DNA of 64,000 nt from Boswellia sacra (taxonomy: Eukaryota; Streptophyta; Magnoliopsida; Sapindales; Burseraceae). A model generated the notes under the pieces. It searched no databases. It was not told the origin of the DNA and saw only the letters and a list, made by a program, of their open reading frames with translations. A program made the position numbers and the translations under genes. The DNA is taken from NCBI GenBank assembly GCA_013180625.2, contig SNVD02010473.1:1488001-1552000 (forward strand), given 5' to 3'. Within the stretch, counting starts at the first letter, position 1. Every line of letters begins with the position of its first letter. Below, piece after piece: positions 48,760-61,039 of this stretch.

Positions 48760-48987
48760 CGGTACAGTTGTTGCACCATATAGTAATTGTATTGTAGCAA
48801 AAAAATTAGTAAGCACATTGTAAAAGTCACAAATAAATGAATAAAAATTGTATGTAAAAATGTTGTAAATAAAAAATATATAAAAGTCGTAAATACGATT
48901 TTTTTTATTCGTTTACGATTTTTAGACATATATTTACGATTTTTATTTATTACAATGCCGTTGCTGTCGTATACAACGACTGTATTC
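48760..48987. mobile_element. TIR MITE, 228 bp, TA target duplication
   Basis: Inverted ends CGGTACAGTTGTTG (left) and GAATACAGTCGTTG (right end read inward) continue as imperfect pairing over about 40 bp (TAGTAATTGTATTGTAGCAA against CAGCAACGGCATTGTAATAA). It is flanked by TA at 48758-48759 and 48988-48989, as in Tc1/mariner-type (Stowaway) elements. The interior repeats TACGATTTTT words. Confidence 0.6.
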
Positions 48988-51900
48988 TAGTAAGACTCGT
49001 AAGTTTATCTTGAATGATGAGGATCAGTCCAACTCAGCTCAAGCTCAGTACCAAATTAACTCTCAAATTGAAAGTAGTCAATCACTAAACACACTCCAAC
49101 AAGCTCCCTCTTTTGGCTTTTGAAGATCGCTCTTGCAGCTTAGGCGGCGAGGCCTATGTTGACAATTGGCACCCTTTGGCACATTTCCAGTGTTCTGCTA
49201 TTCCTTAGGTCATATAAACTTTCCCATTGCCATTCAAGTCATGACAAGATTTGCCTGTAAATAAACTAGACCAATGTATAAAGATTGTCATTCTCCATTA
49301 TCCCATTTCTCTTTTACAATCTTGTAGATCTCGCATTTAAATTGTCTTGACAAATTCCATTTTGTTTTATTTATTCCACCTTAATTATGTCCATCTCTCT
49401 GCAAGCTTAAATCAAATCCACTAATCTTGATGTTACAAGTCAGATTAAGATCCTAAAATGTATTGTATCAGCATAAACAAACTATTCTTCTTCAACGCCC
49501 TATTCACACCTTTTTCCTTCAAATTTGAAACCACTCATTTCTCTTGTAAAATATCTCAACCTCCCCTTTCCTGACCCATTTATACGACAGCGAATCAAGT
49601 GACTCAAACAAGTACCATGGGGTCAACCCTCGAAGTTAATTACTCTTTTATCATTAGGAGATGTAGAGATAATCTTTTATTTATTTATTTGGTAGGAGTG
49701 ATAAGTGATATCTTTTAAATAAATAAATAATGGAATGTGAGCAAATATTATCCATAATGGTCACTAATACTTCTCACAATTTTGAGAAATTAATTTTCTA
49801 AGCGAGAGAGAGCATTATAGACAGTGCACTCCACTCCTGACTCCACTAGGACCACTACCACTATGTTTGATTGGGAAATGTTGGGTTTTAGGTGAGACTC
49901 CATCCAATGTGTGCGCCCAAACGTAGACTCAAGTCACTCAACCTTCGTTTCTCTGCAAATTTAAAATTGGAAATGGATAGTTTCTCTGTGAAAAACAAAA
50001 ATTAATTAAAAAAATATCATATCATCATATGTGGGTTCCAATTCTGTCTACCTCTTGTGGAAAAACTTTCCTTATGGAGATTTTAATGGTCTTCTCCGTC
50101 ATTATTGAGAGTGATAACTGGTCCAGTAACGTTGAATAACAATTATAAAAATAGATGACCAAAAAAAAAAAAATTGAAAGATGATTAAGATTGGGTTTTG
50201 AACAGTAAGAAGAAACACAAACATGAATGGTGAATCGTGAATCGTGCGGAAAGAACATTATTTGCTTCGAGATAAACAGCAAAGATGGGTCCACACAGCC
50301 AGCCAGTCAAGCCCAAACCCACCCTCCACAGATAGATAGATAGATAATTTCACTTGCCTTCAATCAACTGTCAAGTGTCAAGCCTCTCCCGCCGTGGTGG
50401 GTGGGTTGGGTTACGTAAACAATTCAAACTAAACTTGTTAATCTGAATTCAGTTTTCTTTAGCATTTTGTTTATACATTTATATACAAGAGAAACGAATC
50501 TATGTAATAATTTTTCGAATAAAATATATAATTTATTAAGAAAATAGAAAAAAAGAAAGCAGCCTAGCTATTTAGATATATATTTCCCTCTCGTTGTTTA
50601 CCTTTTTTATTTTGCTTTTCTTGCCATTTTAGACTTTTATTCCCAGCTTGTGCATTTCCAACCCAAATTAGCATGCACTACTTTCGAATCCATAATAATG
50701 ATAAAGACAAACGACAAATTAAACAAAGAAGCCCGTAGGCTACAGGGCAGGAAGGAATTTGAATATACATGACATAGAATACAAGTGCAACGTGCGGAAA
50801 GCAATTTTGCTCATTGGGGGACCATAGATATGTAACATGTATTATATATTTCCAATTTTTCACATAAAATAGCCCGCCTGTCACCATTGCTAGCTGGCCA
50901 GCATGCATTAACATTAGCATTAGCATCAGAAATAGCGAGCAGCAAAGCAAGTTGTTAGTGGGTTTGGTTTGGTTTGGATTTGGTTTTCAATTCAAAGAAG
51001 ACGGTGTGTGGTGGGCAGGACATTGCCTTTCCTTGAATGAATCATTGCATTTGCTTCTGTCATCTTTCTGCAAAAAGTAAAGTAACATTCCAAACGTGTG
51101 CTATGACAACTATTTGCAAGTGTGTACGTGTTTGGTTGTCGATAAAATTTGTGAAAGTGATGGATCGATCATCTCTCTCTTTTTCTCTCCTCTCTTGCCA
51201 GCTGTTGCTTCTTCTTATTTGGTTTTCAAACGCTTTCAAAATCTTGGAACTATTGTCTTGGATTTTAGTTCTTTCTATATCAAGTACACGTGGTTTTTTT
51301 TGGGAACTTCTAATCATCTGCTTTTACCTTGGAGTGAAAGCGAATGACTTATCTATACTTAATCATTTGATTATCACTCTCGGACTCAATTTACCCCCTC
51401 ATGATGATGATTGATGTGATATTCAACTCATTTTAAGTTTAGTTTTTTTTTTTTTTATAATTAAGTTATATCTAATGGTGGCTAGGAATCTCCACTCGGA
51501 AATTATAGTTGTAAATTAAACCAGGTAATTCTACATTTCTATCCTAAATATAACATGTTAATAGTGTATCAAAAGCTTCAGAAGAAGAATCACAAAAGCA
51601 AAGTCTAGAGGGTTTAGATGGTAATTATAGATTTTTAAGAGTCATAATTTAGAAATCATAGATCACATCCATAAGTGGGCACGTATCCAATTCTCATGTA
51701 ACTTCAAGATCACAGGTTAATTTAATTAAAAACACAACACAAACAACCAATCTTTTTTTATCACGTGACTGTCTCCTTAATATCAATACAATCTAGGATT
51801 CAGTCGGCGATCCATGTTGTCCACTTGCCATGAATCTTCATCCTAGTGGATCCCGCTTCCTGTCTTTCCAATTTCCTAATTTTGTCATATCTTAATTTTA

Positions 51901-52493
51901 AACATCTGTTATTTATTTATTTATCAAATTGTAATTAATAGCCAATTACTATTCATGCAATACTTATTGTACCGTTTTTACTATAATTGAACTATATACC
52001 TGCTGACATTCATCTGAAAAAACGTTAATGTTGAACCTACCATTAGTACCTTAGTTTCATAATAAAAAATTAAAAAAAAAAAAACGACGTCGAAATATAC
52101 TCTAGGCAGGGATATGTTTAAGCGTTAATAATGGTTAATATTACATAGAACACAGAGAATAATTGAGCAAATTAGTCACATAATTTCAACATCCCCATAT
52201 ATACATTAATTGTCTCGACATTATACAACACCACAGTATGGACCTGAACTCCATCATCATCATCATGGTCATGTCTATGACTATGGTGGGACTGGGACCA
52301 TCTGGTCCACTCTGGTAATTTCACCAACTCCTGGCCTTACTTTAACGTAGACCGTCTGCTGCATCACGAAACCAGAGGATCTGACGGTTCAGCGCTGTGA
52401 GTCTTTTGTGTACAATCTTACACGGAAATATCTAACTCTACTGTTTCTGCCATGCACGTTAGGTAAACAAGCACCATCGCATATATGATATGT

Positions 52494-53870
52494 CTAAACC
52501 GATCTGCTACAATCGGCCTTACCGAAACCAACTCTCTTATTCGCCAGATCAAATTCCACCCACAAATTTTGCTGATGGAAGTTCCCTATGATGTTACTTC
52601 CAATACCAAGCATATCCGACCGTCCGATCCCTACACAGTGAACCCCACGACCGACATCAGCTAAAATTCTTTCCTTTGGAATCACAATCTCCACTCCTTT
52701 GTCGAACTCAAAGACCATATCGCCTATCAGCCGTCCGATCTCTAGTGCATTGCCATCAAAACACATGTCAGATACTCCACCGTAAACATAATTCTTTTTC
52801 AATTTTGGCCCGACCGTTTTTACTACTTCTGCCTTCACTTGATTGTAAGCCTCGTCCACTAGGTAAGTGAACTCGGAGCCAGAGTCAACTATGGTTTGAC
52901 CCGACCCACTTGCATCCGGCCGGAATACTGTTGCCGGAATATTTAATTTCTTACCATTAATTCTTATCCCTTGCAGAACTACAGTGTAGGCCAAAGGATC
53001 CAAGTTCGGCATACGTTGACTTTGAGGAAAAGTCAGGAGATTAACATATTGAAACCCAGCCGAATTGGGGTTTTCACCCAAGTAAAAGGACCCGGTTGGA
53101 GTAAACCCGACTTTAGAGCTTCGGGTCGGTACGCAATACGAGAACTTGGATATTTTAGCCTGGGAAGCAAACGACAACCGTCCAAGATTCATTCCCAAAA
53201 TGCCCTTGTCCTCACTGGCGTCCTTGGCACAGCCGAGGACAAGAGGAAGGGTACTCTGAGAAGCAGAAAACGAGAATTTTTCCCTGACGAGATTACCCTC
53301 CGCGAACGTGCCATCCGCGTAGAAGTAAGAATAATGGCACAAACGGTTCTGGTCGCAATCAGTGGGGAGGGTAAAATCGGTAACTCGAGGCTTACAAACG
53401 GGGTGAGTACACTGCAAAATAGAGAAGGACGATGACAAGGAAGGATCAAAAGACGACGTCGAAGGAGGAGTGACCTTCTTTGGCGTAGCAGCAGCTTTCT
53501 TATGGCACTGAATCCACGACAGCTGGCTACCGGTATCCAACAACATCTCCTGAGTCTGGGAGGGAGTGCCAATGGGAAGGGAAACAATCAAGGCCATTGT
53601 GTACTTGAACTTGGATCTGTAGTTGAGCTTAGAGGAGGCGGGCGAGGTGGTTCCTCTGGCCTTGGGAGTTTGCTTGGCTCGTACCACAAGAGATGAGTCA
53701 AAAGTAGGGGAGGTTTTAGGAGAAAGAGGACGTGAAGTAAGAGGAAAAGAAAGAGAGAAAGAGGAGTTTTTGCTGTTGGGAGTAACTTCTTGGGTTGAGA
53801 GTGAAAAAAAGGTGGAGGAGAAGAGAAGGAGAAGCAGCATCATGGTCGTGGAAGCAGCAGCCATGTACAT
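52494..53870 (-). CDS. PCS1: Aspartic protease PCS1-like (nepenthesin type, A1 family)
   Basis: An intronless 458-residue frame. A hydrophobic signal peptide (about residues 8-27, MMLLLLLFSSTFFSL) is followed by a Ser/Pro-rich propeptide-like stretch. The two catalytic motifs are DTGSQLSW (Asp112) and DSGSEFTYL (Asp329). The flap region YFYADGTFAEG is present, as are many Cys in the plant-specific insert (CTHPVC, CDQNRLCHY) typical of nepenthesin-like A1B enzymes. The closing NIIGNFHQQNLWVEFDLANK and RVGFG are diagnostic. It is strongly similar to Arabidopsis PCS1 (At5g02190), an ER-located protease that restrains cell death in gametophytes, embryos and anther stomium; the same role here is by homology. 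Two in-frame starts, at residues 1 and 3 (MYMAAAS or MAAAS), cannot be separated. Both catalytic Asp are intact. A TATA box lies about 85 bp upstream. Confidence 0.93.
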   Translation of the reverse strand: MYMAAASTTMMLLLLLFSSTFFSLSTQEVTPNSKNSSFSLSFPLTSRPLSPKTSPTFDSSLVVRAKQTPKARGTTSPASSKLNYRSKFKYTMALIVSLPIGTPSQTQEMLLDTGSQLSWIQCHKKAAATPKKVTPPSTSSFDPSLSSSFSILQCTHPVCKPRVTDFTLPTDCDQNRLCHYSYFYADGTFAEGNLVREKFSFSASQSTLPLVLGCAKDASEDKGILGMNLGRLSFASQAKISKFSYCVPTRSSKVGFTPTGSFYLGENPNSAGFQYVNLLTFPQSQRMPNLDPLAYTVVLQGIRINGKKLNIPATVFRPDASGSGQTIVDSGSEFTYLVDEAYNQVKAEVVKTVGPKLKKNYVYGGVSDMCFDGNALEIGRLIGDMVFEFDKGVEIVIPKERILADVGRGVHCVGIGRSDMLGIGSNIIGNFHQQNLWVEFDLANKRVGFGKADCSRSV

Positions 53871-56800
53871 GGGATGTTACTATTATAATGATTTTAATAA
53901 GTTTAGTTTTGGTTTGGTTTTCTCATGTAGGCTGAAGAGGAGGGTGGGGAGGTATTTATATGGAATTTGAATGAGGAGGATGCGAAGAAGGCGACGCTTT
54001 TGAGTGGAGTCAAGTTGAGTTTGCGCTTTGAGTGTGAAGAAGACGCCAGAAGAAGACGCGGTTTCTTAATTGGGCGGTTAGATCTTATGATGACAATTAA
54101 ATTATTGCTAATAAATATTTATTTATTTTCATTTTTACGTAAAAAATATTTACAAATATAATATCGAATATTTGGTGAAATATAATCGAAATCAGAATAA
54201 ATTATATTTGCCCAACTTTTTATTTTATTTTATTTGATTCTTTGCTTACTACTTTTCTCCCAATTCATGGCTTGCGTGGATGTATAGTATAACAATGCAG
54301 CTGTAAATGCATCTTTATATATATATAAGAAAATATTTAGTGAAAGTACTTGTCAAATAGTTAGACAATAGTCAATTGTCTAAAAGTGAAAATGAAGTGC
54401 TTTCTTCTTCTAGAAAAAGAAAAATTGAACTAAATGGGGCTTCCTTTTAAAAAAAATTATTTTAATTATCTTATTATATATACTGCTAAATGATCTAACA
54501 TTGCTCTTTCTGCGTTCAAATGTTTTTTTTTTAATTTTCTGATACCTTTTGTAACATTTTTTAATGTGTAGGTCCAACACATAGCCAAAGTAGGTAAATT
54601 GATGAAGTACCTATAATAAATATATCATTATTATAATTCAGAACAATCAATATAACAGTGATACTTTGAGTCTTCTGGTTCATATGTAATATTGTGTTGT
54701 ATATATAACCACTACACTCCATATTCCTCGAAATAATTAAATGCTCAATAAAATAAATTTTGTAACTTTCAAAGGTTAACAACTTATCACAATTCACACC
54801 ACACATTATATGGTTTCGATTCTTTTCACATTATCAAATTTTTAATTTCAAAAAGTTTATTTTTTGGTCCTTAATGTAAGTAAACAATATATCTAGCTAG
54901 CTTAGAATTTTGAAAAGATATATATGTGATTTCATTTGACAATTTTTGAAGAAACTTATAAAGATTTTCTATACTTTAAGGAAGGTTTTGGACAAATGTA
55001 AAATCTTTCTCATATTTTTTGTGACCTTACGTGAGGTCAATGAAAAGATTTTCTTCAAATAATGGACAAAATCTTTTATTTCTATTTTTCCTAAATATTT
55101 TTTTATTTATATAAAACTAAAATAAAACGGTGGTGGCAATGTAAAAAATAGCCATCAACATTTATGTTTAATATATATTTTTTTTAAATAGTGGATGGGT
55201 ACAAATACAATGGGTCGAATAGTAAATCATCACTGGAACCTTCCATTGAATTGTTGTCTCAAGGGCAGCAGTGGGCCTATATTCATCATATATCAAAATC
55301 AAATTGTAAACAACTGTGTTTTGGAGAAGAAAAATTATTTATATTTTCATTGTTACTTTTAATGAAGTAAATGAGCATTTCCATGAATATCAACTATATG
55401 TTATAAATAAGATGGACGCATTTAATTCTTTCATGGAAAATTAAGGGAGAAGCAGCCTCCTTCATTGTATCACTACCAAATCTTTCAGAGTTCATAGCTC
55501 GGTCAATAAATTATTGTCCCCCAATTTAACTCTTCCATTTAATATCCTTAATCTTTATTTTCCAATTAAGCAAAGCATGTGAGACAGCTTTATTCTCCAG
55601 GTCTCCCTTTACTTACAATAGAACTGCCTTTCATTTTATATGGTTTTGAAAACCTTTCAAATAATTCTGAAAAAAAAAGACCAAAATTAAAAGAATCATC
55701 GGAAAAATATCACTCATTAAAAAAAAGTGTTGATCAATCGGATATGGTTATGATATTTAAAATTTTTTGGTATTTAATTCGCTTTTCAAATACATCTTTT
55801 AATTTAATTTAGGTTATCTATACTATTAATCGAAAATATTTTTTGATCTATATTAAAAACAAATTATACCAATTTTTGTGACATTTATAATTTTTTTTAA
55901 TGAATTTGTTATGTTATAATTTTGGCATAAGAAATTTATTAGAAAAGAAAATTCTGTCCAATCATAATAATGAGGGGAAGAAATTAGTGTTAGAGGTGAA
56001 TTAAAAATGTGTCTAGAAATACGAAGTAGAAGGGTAATTGGATAACGTGTCGGAAAGTAAATGAAAGTTAAAGTGGGTGAGCTGTGGCTGCGAGGGAGCA
56101 CACTGAGCAGCCTTTTGTGGTCAATAAGGCGACACTGAAACCCAGCTGGCCAGCACAGGAACGACCAATTCAAAGCTACTTAATTAGAATTTGAAGGAGT
56201 TGTGATTCAAATTCTATCGAATCCCGGTACAAGAATCATTGTTTTTGAAACAAAACAAAACCTAAGCTCTTTTCACTTTCGCTCTTCCTCCTCCAACAAA
56301 TCCCAACGTATGTTACATGTTTCCTACTAGAATACCGGCTAGCCATGTCGGTTCATATTTCTCTAATTTATCTTCTTTTTATTTAAAAAATAGTAAGAAT
56401 ACTGACTAATACTAAAATATTTGTAAAATTTTACTGTAAAAACCATTTAATATTTAATAAACGATGCTAAATAGTTATAGAAGCATTAACTTGTGCTCTT
56501 AAATCCCATTTTAAGATTACCTAATATTAAATTTATTTGAAATCTTTGTGAAAAGAACCAAACTTATATAGGATTTTTAAAAAATAACCACTTTTTATTT
56601 TTAAAAACCTCCTCTATATAGTTCTTTTGGAGATTTACAATTTATTTCATGATATAAGGTATTTTTTATTGAAATATTAAAATACTTTTATTAGTTTTTG
56701 TGTCAACCTCTTCCAGAAATTGTCAGACTACTCTTAAATAACCTTGTCAATTTAAACACGTATAATTTTAAAAATCTTTTGAATCTTATTCAAACTACTT

Positions 56801-59033
56801 TTAAAAATGATGACAAAAATATAAAAAAGTCAACTAATTAAATTACTGAATTATTTACCGAATTAATTTTATTATAAATAGAACGTGCTGTCAAAAATCA
56901 AATTATTAAGGAGTTGTGGGTCTTTGTCAAGCCTTTCAATACTCGTGAAACAACAACTTCTTCTTCTAAAATTTGAACTATGGAAAATATCTTCTTATTT
57001 ATTAATTTCATTTATTAAATTTGAAGAAAAGTGAAGCAATGGTGGATATTTGTAATTATATCAACCATTGTTCTTGCACTATAAAACTATTATTAATTTA
57101 ACAATTCCCTGGTGCTATATCCAACATCCATTTAGAAAAATAAATCCCATTTCTTACATATAAATGCACTAAAATAAAATAAGATTAAAATTTTCCTGTA
57201 AAAGATTGAGATTTGGAAAAACAAACTTCATTTATTAATAAATTATTATTATTAAACTCAATTATGAATTTAGGATATTTATATTTGTTAAAAAAAAAGG
57301 AATTGGAAGAGAAAGTAGATAATTAATAATGAGACAAAACACAGAGGAGTTGAAACTGTGAGCTGGGTTCACAGGTTAAACATCAAATCATAAATCACGA
57401 GATTTGTTTTACTGTTTATCAACTTTAATAATGAAGACACAACAACACCTCACACGTTTTTTATGATTTATAAATTAAAAGATTGTAAAATATTTTAATT
57501 AATTAATTAGGTAGGTAAACCAATCGATTAATTGGAAGATCCAATATCGCTTTTAGAGGCTTTGAAAGTTTCCTTCGTTTGTGGATAGTTTTGGATGAAT
57601 AACTTCCTTTCGTTAATTTTTGTTATTATTATTTTCTTGTTATCATAAATGATTACTTGCATTATTACAACTAACCATTTTGTTACAAAACCTTATAGAT
57701 GTAGTGTTGTTGAATGTGATGAACACACATGTTGCTTGCTAGAAAATAATTAGCTAGGGTTTGCCCAACAAATCCATGGACCTATGTATTTGCTATTTAT
57801 TGCTTTGATGTATATATCACTTTTTTTTATTATACAAATTTATAAATAAATTGTAAACTAATATTTATCATTCCTAAAACGGATTAATTATGCATACAGA
57901 TTCAATCTCAATTCCTAAAAATGTGTTGATCCAATGATTTATCATTTTTATATGAATTTATCTAAAACAATGGTACCGTGGAATCTACCTATAGATATAA
58001 TAAGTCATATAATTTAATTGAACTTTGTATGTGTGTGTGTGTATAAAGCCTTATAAGACAAATATAAATAATTCAATTTTCTAATTCAAGTTTTTGAATT
58101 CAATAAATAGTTTTGGGAAACAAAAACAATGGTGAGAAGTTTGATCGTAATATTTTAAAAGAATGGAATCTTTATTTATGAACTTTTTCAAAAAATTCAT
58201 AAAATTATACTATAATTAGTTGCATCTTTTACAACGTAAATAGTTAGTTTTAGAGATCAAAGTCCTCTCATGTCAAATTGGAGAAAATTGAAATATTTAA
58301 TTAGGGTTAGAGTACGTGTAGATATTTATCATATTATATCCTATCTTATCCCTAAATGGTGAACGATCTGATAGTATGAACGAGGAGAATTGATATTTAT
58401 ATGTGTACTTTATAAAGATAAATTATTTAAATTTGTTAGAAAAAATTAAAAGAAAAGAAAAACTAAAGAGAGAGAATAATGATGATGTCTTGTTTTGTTA
58501 TGAACAAATTGCACCGAACATTAGCTTATTGTTATAATTATATATGTTTGGAGAGACATTGAACTAGCATAAGGTGACAATCCTTGGCCATATTGTTTTT
58601 AGGGAATATTCGATAGATGGGGGCACTTGCTCTTTTTTATTTTATTTTATTTATTTTTGTTAATGTTGTTCCCTTAATTGCCAATCTCCTCTATATTTTA
58701 AATCACAAAATCAAATCTCTTTATTATTACTTGCATATCTTTGTCTATTAATCTTAACACTTGTCTATGAGTCCAAGGAATACAATTCACGGGCAATCAT
58801 AAAAATACAAACAACATTAGATTCAGTTTAGTCATCGAAAAAACACAAAAAACTAATTAATCTGATCAAGAATGAGTTTTTTGTGTCATATCTATTTCAT
58901 CTACAAACAAGTTACATATTCTATAATTAACTTGTAATATAATTTAGAAAAAAATGAACAGTAATACTTTAACGTTTAAAAATATAATTAAAAATCATAA
59001 AATGAAGAATCAATTTGAAGAATGAAAAGGACT
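53871..59033. other. 5.2-kb AT-rich intergenic region
   Basis: The left end is the PCS1-like promoter. The rest is strongly AT-rich with homopolymer runs and no recognisable coding sequence, RNA gene or clear inverted-repeat element. It ends abruptly at 59034, where GC-rich retrotransposon sequence starts. Confidence 0.5.
53953..53960 (-). promoter_or_regulatory. TATA box of the PCS1-like gene
   Basis: TATAAATA on the minus strand lies 83-90 bp upstream of the start codon, which leaves room for a transcription start about 30 bp downstream and a 5' UTR of roughly 50 bp. Confidence 0.65.
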
Positions 59034-59305
59034 TGTTGATGCACGGTTTCCGGACGGCCGGGGGAGCGGGTCGGAGCTCGGGTGGCACGTCGGGTCCAGT
59101 CCTGCGAACACAGAAAAACGGTCAGGGGTTCCGGCGGTGGTGCCGGCGGTGACCCTCCGACGCTCAAGTCAGTATCCGGCACTCCGGAATTTTCTGAGAG
59201 AAATTCCTAGAGAGAGAAGCTCTCAAAAATAGAGGAATTGTAGAGAGATAATAAGTTCAGAAAAATGTGCATTTGTCAACTTCCCTTGAGCAACATTCCG
59301 GAGGG

Positions 59306-59313
59306 TTTATATA
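59306..59313 (-). promoter_or_regulatory. LTR TATA box
   Basis: TATATAAA on the minus strand, within CTCCTATATAAACCCTCC. It is the only strong TATA box near the GC-rich border and defines leftward transcription of the LTR. Confidence 0.6.
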
Positions 59314-59355
59314 GGAGTCGGAATGGGCCATTGTGGAACCCAGATAATAGGCCTA

Positions 59356-59590
59356 GACGATGGGCTACAGTAATGGGCTTACTGTAATGGGCCCAGATAA
59401 TGGGATACAGTAATGGGCTTACTGTATGGGCCCGGATAGTAGGATACAGTAATGGGCTTACTGTAATAGGCCCGGATAGTAGGATACAGTAATGGGCTTA
59501 CTGTAATGGGCCCAGATAATGGGATACAGTAATGGGCTTACTGTAATGGGCCCATGTAATGGGATACGGTAATGGGCTTACTGTAATTAG
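59356..59590. repeat. 40-bp tandem repeats, about six units
   Basis: The unit is GATAATGGGATACAGTAATG followed by GGCTTACTGTAATGGGCCCA, with a few substitutions and one deletion. Each unit contains the inverted pair TACAGTAA/TTACTGTA, able to form an 8-bp stem around GGGC, and a TGGGCC site II motif. It lies immediately upstream of the LTR TATA box, so it may act as an enhancer array. Confidence 0.85.
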
Positions 59591-60379
59591 AAACAATTAG
59601 GCCCAGATTTTGTTATGGCCATAACAGTAGTCCCCCCAGGCCCAAGTTGACCAATGGGTCGACGTAGGGACTATTAGCTATTCTGGGCTTGGAGGTAAGC
59701 AGTGTAAGTGACCCCAGCAAACAGAACTCTTTAATCCGAGCAAGAATTTTCCAGTTGCCATGCTTGTAGGAGAATCAGTCCGCATGGGCGAGCGGCGTGC
59801 ACAACAAGCTCGCGTGGGCGAGCTACTATGCACGTAAGATGACCTAGCGAGGTCCTGGGTGCACGGGATCGATCCCGCGAGGCCTTGCATGAGCAAGGGC
59901 GAGCAGGCGAGGGCCCGGGCGCTGTGGGTTGCACAGGGCGCCGGGTGCTGCATGCATGGGACGCTGGTGGGCTGTTCTTTCAATTAATTGCTCAAAGTTC
60001 ATGCTGCATGCTAAATGCCAAGCTCGAACCCGTTCCCTTTATCATATCCAAACATAAGGTTTGGACCACCGAGGCCACGAGCAGAATTGGTTCAGGTTGA
60101 GGGCAGATTGCCGAGCCTTGAACCCATGCGCGTCTAGACTTTAAGGTTTCATGCATATATATGTGAACGGATACATATTGCTTCTTCTTTGGCTACGTGC
60201 CAACCTTGAACCCTTGTCCTCATATGCTTATCATAACGTTAAGACCACCAAGGAAACAAGAAAGTTTGACTGTGCGTGGGTCGCAAGGAAGAAGTAGGCG
60301 AGGTGCGTGAGGGAAGGGGTGTATTCGGGCATGCCGTGAGGGCCTGGGCGCACAGCAGGCTCGCGCGCACTGTGGCCTG

Positions 60380-61010
60380 CATGCGTGCGCGCTGTGGCGC
60401 GCTGCGAGTGCTGCCTGGGCGTGCAGCCTGGGCGCGCTGGGCGTGCTGCCTGGGCGCGCTGGGCGTGCATGAGCGTTCCGCGAGCTTGCATGGGCGAGCT
60501 GGACGTGCATGAGCTCTTCGCGAGCTCGCCTCGGCGAGCTGGGCGCACATGTTCGCCTTCGGGCTGGGCGCTCCATGCTGGAGACGTAGGCGAACCGCAT
60601 GCTGGGCGTGCGGAAGGATCAGGCGAGCTGCATAACGGGCGAGAGGGAGAGGCAGGAGGGCTACATGCTGGGCGAGCAGGGAGAGGCGCAAAGCAGGCGA
60701 GGGGCGAGCCTGGTGTGCTGGGCGAGTCGCGGGCGAGGCGTGCTGCCTGGGCGCGCTGGGCGTGCTGCCCGGGGGCGCTGCCTGGGCGTGCTGCCTGGGC
60801 GCGCTGCCTGGGCGCGCTGGGCGTGCTGCTGCGCGTCCCTGGGCACGCGGGTGAGCTGCTGCACGTTCCTGGGCGAGCGGGAGTGCTGCTGCGCGTCCCT
60901 GGGCATGCGGGTGAGCTGCTGCGCGTTCCTGGGCGAGCGGGCGAGCTGCTGCGCGATCCTGGACGCGCGGGCGAGCTGCTGCGCGACCTCGGGTGCGCGG
61001 GCTGCGCTGC
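60380..61010. repeat. Very GC-rich minisatellite blocks (25-30 bp units)
   Basis: Two related patterns occur: GCGTGCTGCCTGGGCGCGCT-type repeats (about 60405-60825), then about six 30-bp units of the form GAGCTGCTGCGCGTTCCTGG plus GCGAGCGGGC (about 60825-61000). The 30-bp period is divisible by three and so opens long Pro/Ala/Arg-rich frames on both strands that are not genes. Confidence 0.8.
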
Positions 61011-61039
61011 ATGGGGCATGCAGGGACCCCTCCGAAGAA

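Larger units (their letters stand above)
47543..52493. other. 5-kb intergenic region
   Basis: The left part (to about 48.4 kb) is probably the 3' UTR and flank of the PPR gene and also holds a possible isolated minus-strand exon (48041-48159). A MITE lies at 48760-48987 and a GATA tetranucleotide run at about 50330-50346. The right end is the 3' flank of the aspartic protease gene. Open frames at 50678-50950 and 51037-51414 have hydrophobic, unstructured compositions and no recognisable motifs. Confidence 0.5.

Noticed and set aside
51037..51414. A 125-codon open frame on the + strand.
   Set aside because: It has hydrophobic, Leu/Ser/Phe-rich composition typical of translated T-rich DNA, with no motif, no splice support and an equally long overlapping antisense frame.
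52971..53970. Several + strand frames over the PCS1-like gene.
   Set aside because: They are shadows of the intronless aspartic protease frame on the minus strand, which has both catalytic motifs.
58988..59182. A 64-codon minus-strand frame starting MPDTDLSVGG.
   Set aside because: It lies in the R-U5 part of the LTR. It is Pro/Arg-rich with no domain, short, and crosses the element border at 59034.
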